DNA of 64,000 nt from Sphingomonas endophytica (GCF_014199415.1 NZ_JACIJN010000004.1:1-64000), one strand, 5' to 3'. Numbered from the stretch's first letter, positions 17,372 to 26,983 are shown. Notes: generated by a model not told the origin, from the sequence alone. A program made the numbers and translations.

Positions 17372-18706
17372 ATGCAACGGACTCTCATCGGCCTGGCGGG
17401 CATTGCCGTCATCCTGCTGCTCGCGACGTTGCTGTCGGCCGACCGGCGTGCGATCCGGCTCCGGATCGTGGCCAGCGCCTTTGCGCTGCAAGCGACGATC
17501 GCGGTGATCGTGCTCTATTGGACGCCGGGGCGCTCCGCGCTGGCCGGGGCGTCGGCGGGGGTCGCGGCGCTGCTCGGCTATTCGCAGAAGGGCACCGAGT
17601 TCCTGTTCGGCAATCTCGCCAGCCCGACGGTCGGCGGGCAGAGCTTCGCGATCGCGGCGCTGCCGGTCATCATCTTCTTCGCCAGCCTCGTGTCGATCCT
17701 CTATTATCTGGGCGTCATGCAGTTCGTGGTCCGCTGGATCGGCGGCGCGATCGAGAAGGTGATCGGCACGAGCAAGGTCGAAAGCCTGTGCGCGGCCGCC
17801 AATATCTTCGTCGGGCAGAGCGAGTCGCCGCTGGTGATCCGCCCCTATCTTGCCGGACTGACCCCGGCGCAGGTGTTCACGGTGATGACCAGCGGAATGG
17901 CGGGCGTCGCGGGGACGATCCTCGCCGCCTATGCCTCGATGGGGATCAGCATCGACTATCTGCTCGCCGCCAGCTTCATGGCCGCGCCGGGCGGGATCCT
18001 GATGGCCAAGATCATCATGCCCGACCGCGTCGTACCGCCAGAGGGCGAGCTGCCGCTGGGCGACCTGCCCGACGAGCAGCGGCAGATCGCGCTGGCCGAG
18101 GCGCGGATCAGCGGGCGCGGTCCCGCTGCGCTGCTGCCCGAGGGCACGCCGGGCGAACCGTTGCCCGATGCGACGCATGACGAGGAAAAGCCCGCCAATC
18201 TCATCATGGCCGCCGCGCAGGGCGCGCAGACCGGCGTCAAGCTGGCGGTGGCGGTCGGCGCGATGGTGCTGGCGTTCGTCGCGCTGGTGGCGCTCGCCAA
18301 CGGGCTGCTGGGCGCGGCCGGCGAGTTGATCGGGATGCCGGGGCTGAGCTTCCAGGGGCTGCTCGGCTATGTTTTCCAGCCGGTCATGTACCTGCTGGGT
18401 GTGCCGTGGAACGAGGCCGGGATCGCCGGGGGACTGTTCGGCGAGAAGATCGTGCTCAACGAGTTCGTCGCGTACATCGATCTCGGCAAGCAGGCGGCGG
18501 CGCTGTCGCCGCGCACGATCGCGGTGGTGACGTTCGCCTTGTGCGGCTTCGCCAATTTCAGCTCGATCGCGATCCAGATGGCGGTGACCGGCAGCCTCGC
18601 CCCCAACCAGCGCCCGACGATCGCGCGGCTGGGACTGCGCGCGTTGGCGGCGGGCAGCCTCGCCAATCTGATGAGCGCGGCGCTGGCGGGCTTGCTGATC
18701 GGCTGA
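17372..18706 (+). CDS. NupC/CNT-family concentrative nucleoside transporter
   Basis: A 444-residue protein from ATG 17372; the frame extends upstream only through repeat sequence. About 10 membrane segments. CNT markers are present: [69 protein letters not shown] and [25 protein letters not shown]. It imports nucleosides with Na+ or H+ across the inner membrane. A cytidine deaminase (cdd, 40290) elsewhere in the window could act on imported cytidine. The hydrophilic loop of about 60 residues (DEQRQ ... DEEKPA) lies where many alphaproteobacterial CNTs have one. Confidence 0.92.
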   Translation: MQRTLIGLAGIAVILLLATLLSADRRAIRLRIVASAFALQATIAVIVLYWTPGRSALAGASAGVAALLGYSQKGTEFLFGNLASPTVGGQSFAIAALPVIIFFASLVSILYYLGVMQFVVRWIGGAIEKVIGTSKVESLCAAANIFVGQSESPLVIRPYLAGLTPAQVFTVMTSGMAGVAGTILAAYASMGISIDYLLAASFMAAPGGILMAKIIMPDRVVPPEGELPLGDLPDEQRQIALAEARISGRGPAALLPEGTPGEPLPDATHDEEKPANLIMAAAQGAQTGVKLAVAVGAMVLAFVALVALANGLLGAAGELIGMPGLSFQGLLGYVFQPVMYLLGVPWNEAGIAGGLFGEKIVLNEFVAYIDLGKQAAALSPRTIAVVTFALCGFANFSSIAIQMAVTGSLAPNQRPTIARLGLRALAAGSLANLMSAALAGLLIG

Positions 18707-18853
18707 GCCCGGGGCGGCCGATGTTGGCGAAGGTTGCGCAGAACGGTGCTTGCGCGCGTGGGCGTCGCGGAAGCGAAGCGCTCTTCGTCGCGCACCCTGC
18801 CAGATGTTGGACGGTGTAGGACAGCGATTGCGTGGTCGAACCGGTCTTCGATC

Positions 18854-18942
18854 GTCGTCGCCCCGGGGCGTGACCCGGGGTCCCGCTTCTTACCCGACAG
18901 CCGAGCGAAGAAGCGGAGTCCCGGATCAAGTCCGGGACGACG
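18854..18942. repeat. CCGGACTTGATCCGGG-type REP pair
   Basis: Two inverted arms, GTCGCCCCGGGGCGTGACCC and CCGGATCAAGTCCGGGACGA, separated by an AAGCGG-rich centre. Similar pairs occur at 20863, 22217, 40761, 54458 and 61154-61360. The rest of 18707-18970 shows no gene that I can support. Confidence 0.75.
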
Positions 18943-18972
18943 GCTTGCGACTGAGGCATAACGCATACGAAA

Positions 18973-19000
18973 AAGGCCGCCGGATCGCTCCGGCGGCCTT
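18973..19000 (-). terminator. Rho-independent terminator of the PEP-CTERM gene
   Basis: Perfect stem AAGGCCGCCGGA with TCCGGCGGCCTT and a 4-base loop. On the minus strand it is followed by TTTTT. It lies 27 bp after the stop of the PEP-CTERM gene. Confidence 0.85.
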
Positions 19001-19026
19001 CCGCACGCAAAAGGTTCGGCGCAGGA

Positions 19027-19824
19027 TCAGGCCAGCGCGGCCTTGCTGCTGCTGCGACGGCGGCGCGCTGCGGCACCGATCATGCCGAAGCCGAGGATCA
19101 TCGTCATCCAGGTGGTCGGCTCGGGCACCGCGCTGGTCACCGCGATCGAGTTCAGCTTGAACGCGTCGTTGAGGCCGTCGGGACCGCGATACGAACCGCC
19201 GATGACCCAGACGTTCCCGCCCTGGCTCGGCGAGAGATTGTAGGTCTGCTTGTTGCCCGAATAGTTGGTGCTGTCGCTGTTGAACCAGGCGTCGCCCGAC
19301 TGCTTGCCGGTGTTCATGTTCAGCCCGTCAGCGAGCGACTTCAGCGTCGTAGCGTTCATCGCCGTGCCGAAGCCCGAGTAACCGCGCGCGATGAACGCGT
19401 CATTGTCGGTGTAGCGGTTGGTGCCCAGCGCAAAGGGGGTCAGCACCGCCGATTGCAGCGACACCGCCTGATCGAACTGCAAGACCAGGAATTCCCAGCC
19501 GTTCACATTGTCGATCTGGTGCGTGTTGGTGCCGCTTTCGTTGGTCTGGTAGATGCCCAGCCCGTTGGCGCCCCACGATGCGATGGTGGCAGTCTGATAG
19601 ACGCCGTTCGTGAGCAGCGTCCACGCGGTCGCGCGCACGTTCAGCGTCGACTTGCCGTCCGACGACTTCACGGCATAGTTGACCGTGTTGTACGCGGTGC
19701 CGTCCGTGATCGTCTTGCCGTTCGACGTGCCCGTCGCGGTGCTGATGACGAAATCGGCGGCCTGCGCCGGCATGGCGGCGAACAGCGCGCCGGTAGCGAT
19801 CGCGAGATGCGCGAAACGAGTCAT
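19027..19824 (-). CDS. Exported PEP-CTERM sorting-domain protein
   Basis: A 265-residue protein from ATG 19824 with a signal peptide (MTRFAHLAIATGALFAAMPAQA, cleavage before ADFVIS). The C-terminus holds the sorting signal VPEPTTWMTMILGFGMIGAA followed by ARRRR, of the PEPxxW type common in sphingomonads. The body is rich in Asn, Thr, Ser and Gly and is predicted to be all beta. PEP-CTERM proteins are processed by an exosortase and linked to exopolysaccharide or surface structures. No exosortase is in the window. The specific role is unknown. A strong terminator follows. Confidence 0.9.
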   Translation of the reverse strand: MTRFAHLAIATGALFAAMPAQAADFVISTATGTSNGKTITDGTAYNTVNYAVKSSDGKSTLNVRATAWTLLTNGVYQTATIASWGANGLGIYQTNESGTNTHQIDNVNGWEFLVLQFDQAVSLQSAVLTPFALGTNRYTDNDAFIARGYSGFGTAMNATTLKSLADGLNMNTGKQSGDAWFNSDSTNYSGNKQTYNLSPSQGGNVWVIGGSYRGPDGLNDAFKLNSIAVTSAVPEPTTWMTMILGFGMIGAAARRRRSSSKAALA

Positions 19825-19981
19825 TGTCCTGATTTCCCCTTCACTTGTCGAAATCAGCCTTCCCTTATCTGGATCAGGACCGCAATCGGCTTGCAAAACG
19901 ACCTTGTCCCTGATCGAAACAGTTCCAGACACTTACCGACAAGAGTGGAATCGGGCGCGCTTGCCCCCTAAATGCGCCGGC

Positions 19982-20845
19982 ATGACCGAGATCACCGTTG
20001 CCGCGCTCCAGCTCGCTTTCTCCGCCGACATCGACGCGAACATCGCGAAAGTGTCCGACGCCGTGCGCGAGGCGCATGGCCGCGGCGCGCAGGTGATCCT
20101 GCCGCCTGAGCTGTTCGAGGGCGAGTATTTCTGCCGCGTCGAGGACGAGTCGCTGTTCGCCAATGCCGCACCGGTCACCGAGCACAAGGCGGTGCTCGCG
20201 ATGCAGGCGCTGGCCGAGGCGCTGAAGGTGTACATCCCGACCAGCTTCTTCGAGCTGGACGGACCGCACCATTACAACTCGCTGGCGATGATCGGCCCCG
20301 ACGGCGAGGTGCAGGGCGTCTATCGCAAGAGCCATATCCCGGACGGACCGGGCTATGAGGAGAAATTCTATTTCCGTCCCGGCAATACCGGGTTCAAGGT
20401 GTGGAACGGTCCGCGTGCCCAAGGGCACCAGACGAAGCTGGGCGTTGGCGTCTGCTGGGACCAATGGTATCCCGAAACCGCGCGCGCGATGATGCTGATG
20501 GGCGCGGAAGTGCTGTTTTATCCGACCGCGATCGGCAGCGAGCCGCACGACACGTCGCTCGATACCGCGCGGCTGTGGCGGCGCGCGATGGTCGGCCATG
20601 CGGTGTCGAACGTGGTGCCGGTGATCGCCGCCAACCGCGTCGGCGTCGAGCATGACCAGACCTTCTACGGCACCAGCTTCATCACCGACGAGCGCGGCGA
20701 CATCCTCGCCGAGCTGGACCGCGAGGAAGAGGGCGTGATCGTCGCGACGCTCGACCTCGACCGCGTGCGGCGACACCGGGCGGCGTTCGGCTTCTTCCGC
20801 GACCGGCGGCCCGAGCTGTACGGGCGGCTGGTGCAGGATATATGA
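19982..20845 (+). CDS. aguB: N-carbamoylputrescine amidase
   Basis: A 287-residue nitrilase-superfamily enzyme from ATG 19982. The catalytic triad is Glu43 (PPELFEGEYF), Lys116 (YRKSHIPDGPGY) and Cys158 (GVGVCWDQWYPE). ELFEGEYFCR, HIPDGPGYEEKFYF and GSEPHD are hallmarks of the N-carbamoylputrescine amidase branch. It hydrolyses N-carbamoylputrescine to putrescine, CO2 and ammonia, the last step of the agmatine route to polyamines. The partner agmatine deiminase (aguA) is often adjacent but is not in this window. Confidence 0.95.
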   Translation: MTEITVAALQLAFSADIDANIAKVSDAVREAHGRGAQVILPPELFEGEYFCRVEDESLFANAAPVTEHKAVLAMQALAEALKVYIPTSFFELDGPHHYNSLAMIGPDGEVQGVYRKSHIPDGPGYEEKFYFRPGNTGFKVWNGPRAQGHQTKLGVGVCWDQWYPETARAMMLMGAEVLFYPTAIGSEPHDTSLDTARLWRRAMVGHAVSNVVPVIAANRVGVEHDQTFYGTSFITDERGDILAELDREEEGVIVATLDLDRVRRHRAAFGFFRDRRPELYGRLVQDI

Positions 20846-20862
20846 GGCCGTTTGACGCATCT

Positions 20863-20944
20863 CGTCGCCCCGGCTGTGATCCGGGGCCACGCTCTTGGCC
20901 GACGTTGCAAAAGAAGCGGGATCCCGGCTCAAGGCCGGGATGAC
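20863..20944. repeat. CCGGACTTGATCCGGG-type REP pair
   Basis: Inverted arms GTCGCCCCGGCTGTGATCC and GGATCCCGGCTCAAGGCCGG ending GATGAC. It lies between the convergent ends of aguB and the uracil-DNA glycosylase gene. Confidence 0.7.
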
Positions 20945-20948
20945 GCAG

Positions 20949-21605
20949 TCAGGGCCGCAGTTCCAGCGCCTTGGCGAACACGCTCTCGAACATCTCGGCG
21001 GTCAGCCGCCCGGTGTTCTGATTGTAGCGCGAGCAATGATAGCTATCGATCAGCACGCGCCCGTCGGGGACGCGATGGACCGCGCCGTGCTCGAAACGCG
21101 CCTTGGGCAGCTTGCCGCCAAGCACCTTGACCACCGACTGGTGCGCGACCTGCCCGAGCGCGATGTAGACGCGCGCGGTCGGTAGCGTCGTCGCCTGATC
21201 GGACAGGAACGTGCGGCAGGTGCGCACTTCCTCGGGCGTCGGCGCATTGCCCGGCGGCAGGCACTTGACCGCATTGAGGATGATCGCGCCGTCGAGCGTG
21301 ATGTCGTCCTCGCGGCTGCCGGTGAAATTGCCGTGCGCGAGCCCGAATTTGACGAGCGTGCCGTAGAGCAGCGCGCCGGCGCCGTCGCCGATGAACGCGC
21401 GGCCGGTACGATTCGCGCCCTTCATGCCCGGCGCGAGCCCGACGATCGCCAGCCACGCCTGCGGGTCGCCGAACGCCGGCACCGGCGCGTTCCACCATTC
21501 GGGATGTTGCGCGCGCAGTTCGTGGCGCAGGTCGACGAGGCGCGGGCAGCGCGGGCAATCGAGCGGCGGTTCGGTTGCGGGCAGCGCGGAGGGTGCGAAG
21601 TTCAT
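20949..21605 (-). CDS. Family 5 (UDGb-type) uracil-DNA glycosylase
   Basis: 218 residues from ATG 21605 (a second ATG at 21641 would overlap folK). N-terminal CPRCPRLVDLRHEL contains two Fe-S cysteines; the others are in LNAVKCLPPGN and in EEVRTCRTFL. Motif 1 is GLAPGMKGANRTGRAFIGD, as in type 5 enzymes, which lack the usual catalytic Asp/Asn of family 1 at this spot. Motif 2 region is SYHCSRYNQNTGRLT. UDGb enzymes excise uracil and deaminated purines such as hypoxanthine from DNA. It is divergent from folK with a gap of only 23 bp. Confidence 0.85.
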   Translation of the reverse strand: MNFAPSALPATEPPLDCPRCPRLVDLRHELRAQHPEWWNAPVPAFGDPQAWLAIVGLAPGMKGANRTGRAFIGDGAGALLYGTLVKFGLAHGNFTGSREDDITLDGAIILNAVKCLPPGNAPTPEEVRTCRTFLSDQATTLPTARVYIALGQVAHQSVVKVLGGKLPKARFEHGAVHRVPDGRVLIDSYHCSRYNQNTGRLTAEMFESVFAKALELRP

Positions 21606-21628
21606 CACGGTGCGATAGGCGCTTGCGG

Positions 21629-22117
21629 ATGCCTGCATCAATCTTTCTCGTCGCGCTGGGATCGAATCGCTGCGGGCGGCACGGGCGGCCGCGCGACGAG
21701 GTGGCGGCGGCGCTGCGACTACTGGGCGGGCACGCGGCGCCGATCGTTGCCAGCGCGCCGCTCGGGCCGTCGACGCGCACCTTCGCCAACAGCGCGGTGC
21801 TGATCGCGAGCGACGAGACGCCGCCTGCTCTGCTCGCGCGGCTGAAGGCGATCGAGCGCGCGTTCGGGCGGCGGCGCGGGCGGCGTTGGGGCGCGCGGGT
21901 GATCGACCTCGACATCATCCTGTGGTCGGGCGGCGCATGGCGGTCGCCGGGGCTGACGATCCCGCATCCGGCCTTCCAAGCCCGCGCGTTCGTGCTCGGC
22001 CCGGCGGCGGCGATCGCCCCCGACTGGCGCGCGCCGGGCAGCGCGCTGACGCTGCGCCAGCGTCATGCCCGGTTGACCCGCGCGCGCGCCGCCCCTAACC
22101 GGCTTCGATCCGCGTGA
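21629..22117 (+). CDS. folK: 6-hydroxymethyl-dihydropterin pyrophosphokinase
   Basis: 162 residues from ATG 21629. HPPK motifs: FLVALGSNRCG at the start, TFANSAVLIASDETP, LKAIERAFGRRRGRRWGARVIDLDIILW (Mg/ATP-binding DxD in DLDI) and IPHPAFQARAFVLGPAAAIAP. The enzyme transfers pyrophosphate from ATP to the pterin, ahead of dihydropteroate synthase in folate synthesis. It stops immediately before tRNA-Lys, with no spacer, so the tRNA may be partly co-transcribed. Confidence 0.93.
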   Translation: MPASIFLVALGSNRCGRHGRPRDEVAAALRLLGGHAAPIVASAPLGPSTRTFANSAVLIASDETPPALLARLKAIERAFGRRRGRRWGARVIDLDIILWSGGAWRSPGLTIPHPAFQARAFVLGPAAAIAPDWRAPGSALTLRQRHARLTRARAAPNRLRSA

Positions 22118-22193
22118 GGGTCCGTAGCTCAGTCGGTAGAGCAAGCGACTTTTAATCGAGAGGTCCCGGGTTCGAGCCCCGGCGGACCCACCA
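22118..22193 (+). tRNA. tRNA-Lys(TTT)
   Basis: 76 bases including encoded CCA. Acceptor stem GGGTCCG pairs with CGGACCC, discriminator A, D-arm GCTC-AGTCGGTA-GAGC, T-arm CCGGG-TTCGAGC-CCCGG. The anticodon loop CTTTTAA gives TTT (Lys). In the anticodon stem only the three inner pairs are standard; the outer two are A-G and G-A, see findings. Confidence 0.95.
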
Positions 22194-22216
22194 CGCGGAA
22201 CCTTATTCCTTTTCGC

Positions 22217-22280
22217 GTCACCCCGGACTTGATCCGGGGTCCCGCTTTCGTTGCGAGTGGCGTCGGAAGCGGGATCCCGG
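22217..22280. repeat. CCGGACTTGATCCGGG-type REP, one arm truncated
   Basis: Starts GTCACCCCGGACTTGATCC; the second arm (AAGCGGGATCCCGG) breaks off before the usual GTCCGGGATGAC end. The remainder to 22385 shows nothing recognisable. Confidence 0.65.
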
Positions 22281-22385
22281 CAGCTGGTGCCCGCCGCGGC
22301 GAAGCCGCGTCGTCGGTCGGGGCGGCGCTCCGCAGGCCGGGCTCGGGCGAGACCCGTCGCAGGATACAACAGGCCGCCCTGCGCC

Positions 22386-23834
22386 TTAGAATTCCGACCA
22401 TTCCTCGTCTGCCACCGCCAGCGCGGTGCCACGCGTGCCGGTGACGGGGCGGCGCGCGGTGCGCGCGAGGTCGCGCCCGGCCTGCGCCGCGCGTGCCTGC
22501 AAGTCGTGGACGGGCGAGGCTGGCGCGCTAACCGCACCAGGCGTGGGACGCGTGGCCGCGGCGCCGGTGCGGAAGCGCGCCACTTCGCCGGTCAGGCGCG
22601 CGGCCTCCTCGGCGAGGCTGCGCGCGGCGGCGGTGGCTTCCTCGACCATCGCCGCATTCTGCTGCGTGACCCCGTCCATCTCCGACACCGCCGTATTGAC
22701 CTGTTGCAGACCGGTCGCCTGATGCTCGGCCGATTGCGCGATCGTCGAGACGAGCGTGCTGATCTCGCCGATGCGCGTGATGATCCGCTGGAGCGCCTTG
22801 CCGGTCTCGCTGACCAAGGTCACGCCCGCCTCGACCTGCTCGGAAGAGGCGTTGATCTTGGTCTTGACGTCCTTCGCCGCATCCGCCGAACGCTGGGCGA
22901 GCGCACGCACTTCGCTGGCGACCACCGCGAAGCCCTTGCCGGCGTCGCCCGCACGCGCCGCCTCGACCCCGGCGTTGAGCGCCAGCAGGTTGGTCTGGAA
23001 GGCGATCCCGTCGATGACGCTGATGATCTCGCTGATTTCCGACGATGCGCGCTCGATCCCGCCCATCGCGTCGACCGCGCGCCGCACGACGTCGCCGGAG
23101 CTTTCCGCCTCGGCGCGCGCATCGCCGACCGCATCGTTGGCGCGGCGCGCACCCGCGGCGGTCTCGCGCACAGTGGTGGTGATCTCGTCCATTGCCGCGG
23201 CGGTCTCCTCCAGCGAGGCGGCCTGCTGCTCGGTACGCTGCGACAGGTCGTCGGATGCCTGGCGGATGTCGGCCGCGCCGCTGTTGATGCCGTTGGCGGC
23301 GGTCGTCACCGCGGCGATCGCCGTCGACACCGCCAGCATCGCACGGTTGAAGTCGTGGCGAAGCGCTTCATAGTCGCTGGTGAACGGCTGCTCGATCTGA
23401 CAGGTCAGATCGTTGTCGGCCAGCCGGCTGAGCCCGGTGCCGAGCGCCTCGACGACCTTGCGCTGCGCCGCCGACGAGATGGCGAGCGCCTGGCCATTGC
23501 CGCGGAACACCTCCATCGCCTTGGTCATCCGCCCGACGCAGTCGCGCGAGGCGGTGTAGCGGATCGGGCTGTCGAAGTCGCCGCGCGCCAGCGCTTCCAT
23601 CCGCACCACGGTGTTGACGTACGGCTCGCAGACCAACGTGCGCGAGACGAGCGCCACGATCGCGACCAGCACCACCGACACGGCGGCGATCGCCAGCGCG
23701 GGCGTCGCCGCGAGCAGGCCGAACGCCAGCGCGCCGGTCGCGGCCATCGAAACGAGCGACAGGCCGACATAGATGACGGCCAGCGTCAGAAACTTCGCCC
23801 GGACCGGCGCCACATCACGAAACCAGGTAATCAT
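22386..23834 (-). CDS. Methyl-accepting chemotaxis protein
   Basis: 482 residues from ATG 23834. Two closely spaced membrane helices at about residues 15-70 leave almost no periplasmic domain, so sensing is probably cytoplasmic or membrane-based. A HAMP-like region ([20 protein letters not shown]) and a long coiled-coil signalling domain follow, with the hairpin tip [45 protein letters not shown]. The C-terminal tail ends EEWSEF, an xWxxF motif like the pentapeptide that tethers methyltransferase CheR or demethylase CheB. No other che genes are in the window, so it is a solitary receptor. Confidence 0.93.
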   Translation of the reverse strand: MITWFRDVAPVRAKFLTLAVIYVGLSLVSMAATGALAFGLLAATPALAIAAVSVVLVAIVALVSRTLVCEPYVNTVVRMEALARGDFDSPIRYTASRDCVGRMTKAMEVFRGNGQALAISSAAQRKVVEALGTGLSRLADNDLTCQIEQPFTSDYEALRHDFNRAMLAVSTAIAAVTTAANGINSGAADIRQASDDLSQRTEQQAASLEETAAAMDEITTTVRETAAGARRANDAVGDARAEAESSGDVVRRAVDAMGGIERASSEISEIISVIDGIAFQTNLLALNAGVEAARAGDAGKGFAVVASEVRALAQRSADAAKDVKTKINASSEQVEAGVTLVSETGKALQRIITRIGEISTLVSTIAQSAEHQATGLQQVNTAVSEMDGVTQQNAAMVEEATAAARSLAEEAARLTGEVARFRTGAAATRPTPGAVSAPASPVHDLQARAAQAGRDLARTARRPVTGTRGTALAVADEEWSEF

Positions 23835-23988
23835 CGCTTTCTCTCCGCACGCACCCGACGCATTGCTGAGCACGATCGGACATTAGCAACCGGCGCTAAA
23901 CATTATATAAATGATCCAGATCAACGCTGCGCCGACACCCGGTGCAACTTCGCAGCGACTATGTGGTTAGGACGCCGGACTTGCGGAG

Positions 23989-24405
23989 ATGGAAGTGATG
24001 TTACGGTCGGTACTGATGGGTGCGGTGGCGGGTGCGCGCGCGATGACGCCGCTGGCCGCGCTCGCCGCCACGCGCGGCGGCACGCGCGCGCCGGTGCTGT
24101 CGGCCGGGTCGCTGCTGCTCGCGGCGGGCGAACTGGCCGGCGACAAACAGCGGGCCGCGCCGGACCGGATCGTGCCGGCCGGGATCGCTGGCCGGTTGGT
24201 GAGCGGCGCGATCGCCGGCGCGGCGTGCGCGCGGCGCGGCGATCGCGTGGCGGGCGCGCTGGTCGGCGCGGCGGCGGCGATCGCGGCGGCGCACCTCACC
24301 TTCCGACTGCGACAGGCCGCAACGCGGCGATGGGGCCAGACCGCAAGCGGGTTGATCGAGGACGGGCTGGCGGTGGCCTCCGCGCTGGCGCTCGCGCGGC
24401 GCTGA
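23989..24405 (+). CDS. DUF4126-type membrane protein
   Basis: 138 residues from ATG 23989 (a second ATG at 23998 is possible). It is Ala/Gly-rich with three to four hydrophobic segments and the pattern GAVAGARAMTPLAALA, AGELAGDKQRAAPDRI, GRLVSGAIAGAA that marks DUF4126 proteins. The function is unknown. It stands alone, divergent from the chemoreceptor. Confidence 0.75.
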   Translation: MEVMLRSVLMGAVAGARAMTPLAALAATRGGTRAPVLSAGSLLLAAGELAGDKQRAAPDRIVPAGIAGRLVSGAIAGAACARRGDRVAGALVGAAAAIAAAHLTFRLRQAATRRWGQTASGLIEDGLAVASALALARR

Positions 24406-24493
24406 ACCGGCTGATTGGCTTTTTCTTGAACGGGGTTGCGACGATCCGCGCGTTCGGGAGTTTTGGCGGTCAGGGATCAACAGGGGAAAGCGC

Positions 24494-24820
24494 ATGGCCG
24501 ACGATCGTCACACGCGAATCAGCGAGCACGCCTATCGGCTGTGGCAGCAGGAAGGCGAGCCGCACGGCCGCGATCAGGCGCATTGGGACGAGGCCGAGCG
24601 CGCCTTCGCGGGTGAAGGCCCGGTAGCCGATGAGCCCGATCCGCAGGCCGGCGATGCCGCTGCCGCGGGGGCGCCGTTCGCGGCACCGGAACAGCCCGCC
24701 GGCGCGGCCGACGCGTCCTCCGACAAGCCCGCCGCCCCTGAAAAGCTGGCGCCCGCGGCCGCTGCCGCCAAGCCGGTGCCCGCAAAGAAGCCCGCCGTAC
24801 GGCGCAAGCGCACCAACTGA
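24494..24820 (+). CDS. DUF2934-domain small protein
   Basis: 108 residues. The N-terminal 40 residues (TRISEHAYRLWQQEGEPHG, then DQAHWDEAE) form a DUF2934 domain, a short helical unit common in alphaproteobacteria and often found near glycogen and trehalose genes. The rest is a low-complexity Ala/Pro/Lys tail ending VRRKRTN, likely disordered and possibly nucleic-acid binding. It lies 66 bp upstream of glgX and may be in the same operon. The function is unknown. Confidence 0.85.
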   Translation: MADDRHTRISEHAYRLWQQEGEPHGRDQAHWDEAERAFAGEGPVADEPDPQAGDAAAAGAPFAAPEQPAGAADASSDKPAAPEKLAPAAAAAKPVPAKKPAVRRKRTN

Positions 24821-24886
24821 CCTGCGCGCCCGCGGGCGCGCCACCAACCTTTCCGCGCCCCATTTCCTCCTGACGGGAGCACATCG

Positions 24887-26983
24887 TTGCACGACTTGCC
24901 GGACCGGCTCCTGCCGGGATCGCCCTATCCGCTCGGCGCCACGTTCGATGGCGAGGGGGTCAATTTCGCGGTCTTCTCCGCCAACGCCGACGCGATCGAG
25001 CTGTGCCTGTTCGACAGCGCGGGCAAGCGCGAGCTGAAGCGGCTGCCGCTGACCGAATGCACCGACGAGGTGTGGCACGGTTACCTGCCCGATGTCGGGC
25101 CGGGGCTGGTCTACGGCCTGCGCGCGCATGGCCGCTATGCGCCCGAGGAAGGGCATCGTTTCAACCCCAACAAATTGCTGCTCGACCCCTATGCGCGCCG
25201 CATCCAGGGGCAGATCAAATGGACCGACGCGCTCCACGGCTATCGCATCGGGCACCGCAAGGAGGATCTGTCGTTCGACAAGCGCGACAGCGCGCCGGCG
25301 ATGCCGAAGGCAATGGTGGTCGACGATCATTGGGACTGGTCGCGCGATCGGCGGCCGAACACGCCGTGGTCGGAAACGGTGATCTACGAGGCGCACGTCA
25401 AGGGACTGACCAAGCTGATGGAGCTGGTCCCGGCGCGCGAACGCGGCACCTATGCCGCGCTCGGCCATCCGGCGGTCATCAAGCATCTGCAACGCACCGG
25501 CGTGACCGCGATCGAGCTGCTGCCGATTCACACCTTCACGCAGGACCGCTTCCTGCAGGAAAAGGGCCTGCGCAATTACTGGGGCTATAACACGCTCGGC
25601 TTCTTCGCCCCCGAGCAGAGCTATATGGCGACCGAGCATCAGGACGAGCTGCGCCGCGCGGTCCACCGGCTGCACAAGGCCGGGATCGAGGTGATCCTCG
25701 ATGTCGTCTACAACCACACCTGCGAGGGCAGCGAGAAGGGTCCGACGCTGTCGTGGCGCGGGCTCGACAACGCCAGCTACTATCGGCTGGTCAAGGACAA
25801 CCCGCGCTACACGATCAACGATACCGGCACCGGCAACACGCTCAACATGAGCAAGGCGCGCGTGATCCAGATGGTCGCCGACTCGCTGCGCTACTGGGCG
25901 ACCAGCTTCGGCGTCGACGGCTTCCGCTTCGACCTCGGGCTGACACTCGGGCGTGAGGAGCATGGCTTCGATCCCGGCTCGGCGTTCTTCGACGTGCTGC
26001 GGCAGGACCCGGTGCTCGGGCGGCTCAAGCTGATCACCGAACCGTGGGACGTCGGGCCCGGCGGCTATCAGCTCGGCAATTTCCCGCCGGGCTTTGCGGA
26101 ATGGAACGACAAGTATCGCGACACGGTGCGCGAATATTGGCGCGGCGAGCCGGGCAAGCGCCCCGATCTGGCAGCGCGGCTCGCCGGGTCGGGCGACCTG
26201 TTCGACCGGCGCGCGCGGCGGCCGTGGGCGAGCGTCAATTTGCTCGCGGCGCATGACGGCTTCACGCTCGCCGATACGGTGATGTACGAGGAGCGGCACA
26301 ACGAGGCGAATGGCGAGGACAATCGCGATGGCCATTCGCACAACGCCTCGTGCAACTGGGGCGTCGAGGGGCCGACCGACGACGCGGCGATCAACGATGC
26401 GCGCGGGCGGGTAATGCGCTCGATGCTGACGACGCTGATGACCTCGCTCGGCACGCCGATGCTGGTCGCAGGCGACGAGTTCGGGCGGACGCAGCAGGGC
26501 AACAACAACGCTTATTGCCAGGATAACGAGATCAGCTGGCTCGACTGGAAGGCAGCGAACACGCCCGAAGGTCAGGCGCAGATCGACTTTACCGGGCGGC
26601 TTGCTGAACTCAGGCGGCGGTTCGTGGTGCTGCGCAGCCCGACCTTCCTCTATGGGCAGGAAACCGCCGCGGGCGGGGTCAACGATATCGAATGGTGGGA
26701 CGAGCGCGGCGAGCAATTGTCGCCCGAGGACTGGCAGAACCCCGACGGGCGCGCGTTGATGATGCGTCGTGCGGCTCGCACCGAAGGCGGCGAGATCGAG
26801 GCGGTGTCCTTGCTGCTCAACGCCTCGGGTGATCCGGTGACCTTCACCCTGCCCCCGCCCGAGGTCAAGCGGATCGTGCTGATCGACAGCGCGAAGCCCG
26901 AGCAGGGCGAGATCGAGATCGACAACAGCTACGAGGTCGCGCCGCAGGGCGCGGTGCTGGTGACGTGGACGAGCGCAGCGTGA
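24887..26983 (+). CDS. glgX: Glycogen debranching enzyme GlgX
   Basis: 698 residues with a TTG start at 24887, preceded by GGGAGC with good spacing. An N-terminal CBM48 domain (PLGATFDGEGVNFAVFS) is followed by a GH13 barrel: DVVYNHTCEG, DGFRFDLGLTLGRE (nucleophile Asp), LITEPWDVGPGGYQLG (acid Glu) and LLAAHDGFTL (third Asp). GlgX cleaves alpha-1,6 branches left after phosphorylase trimming and releases malto-oligosaccharides. These are the substrates of treY/treZ and malQ downstream. The stop overlaps the treZ start (GTGA). Confidence 0.97.
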   Translation: MHDLPDRLLPGSPYPLGATFDGEGVNFAVFSANADAIELCLFDSAGKRELKRLPLTECTDEVWHGYLPDVGPGLVYGLRAHGRYAPEEGHRFNPNKLLLDPYARRIQGQIKWTDALHGYRIGHRKEDLSFDKRDSAPAMPKAMVVDDHWDWSRDRRPNTPWSETVIYEAHVKGLTKLMELVPARERGTYAALGHPAVIKHLQRTGVTAIELLPIHTFTQDRFLQEKGLRNYWGYNTLGFFAPEQSYMATEHQDELRRAVHRLHKAGIEVILDVVYNHTCEGSEKGPTLSWRGLDNASYYRLVKDNPRYTINDTGTGNTLNMSKARVIQMVADSLRYWATSFGVDGFRFDLGLTLGREEHGFDPGSAFFDVLRQDPVLGRLKLITEPWDVGPGGYQLGNFPPGFAEWNDKYRDTVREYWRGEPGKRPDLAARLAGSGDLFDRRARRPWASVNLLAAHDGFTLADTVMYEERHNEANGEDNRDGHSHNASCNWGVEGPTDDAAINDARGRVMRSMLTTLMTSLGTPMLVAGDEFGRTQQGNNNAYCQDNEISWLDWKAANTPEGQAQIDFTGRLAELRRRFVVLRSPTFLYGQETAAGGVNDIEWWDERGEQLSPEDWQNPDGRALMMRRAARTEGGEIEAVSLLLNASGDPVTFTLPPPEVKRIVLIDSAKPEQGEIEIDNSYEVAPQGAVLVTWTSAA

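Noticed and set aside
19679-19981. Upstream extension of the N-carbamoylputrescine amidase frame
   Set aside because: It lies opposite the PEP-CTERM gene and its promoter; the ATG at 19982 gives the full nitrilase domain.
26965-26979. Longer treZ start at GTG 26965
   Set aside because: The GTG at 26980 makes the usual four-base GTGA overlap with glgX and keeps the whole domain, so the five extra residues are not needed, though not excluded.
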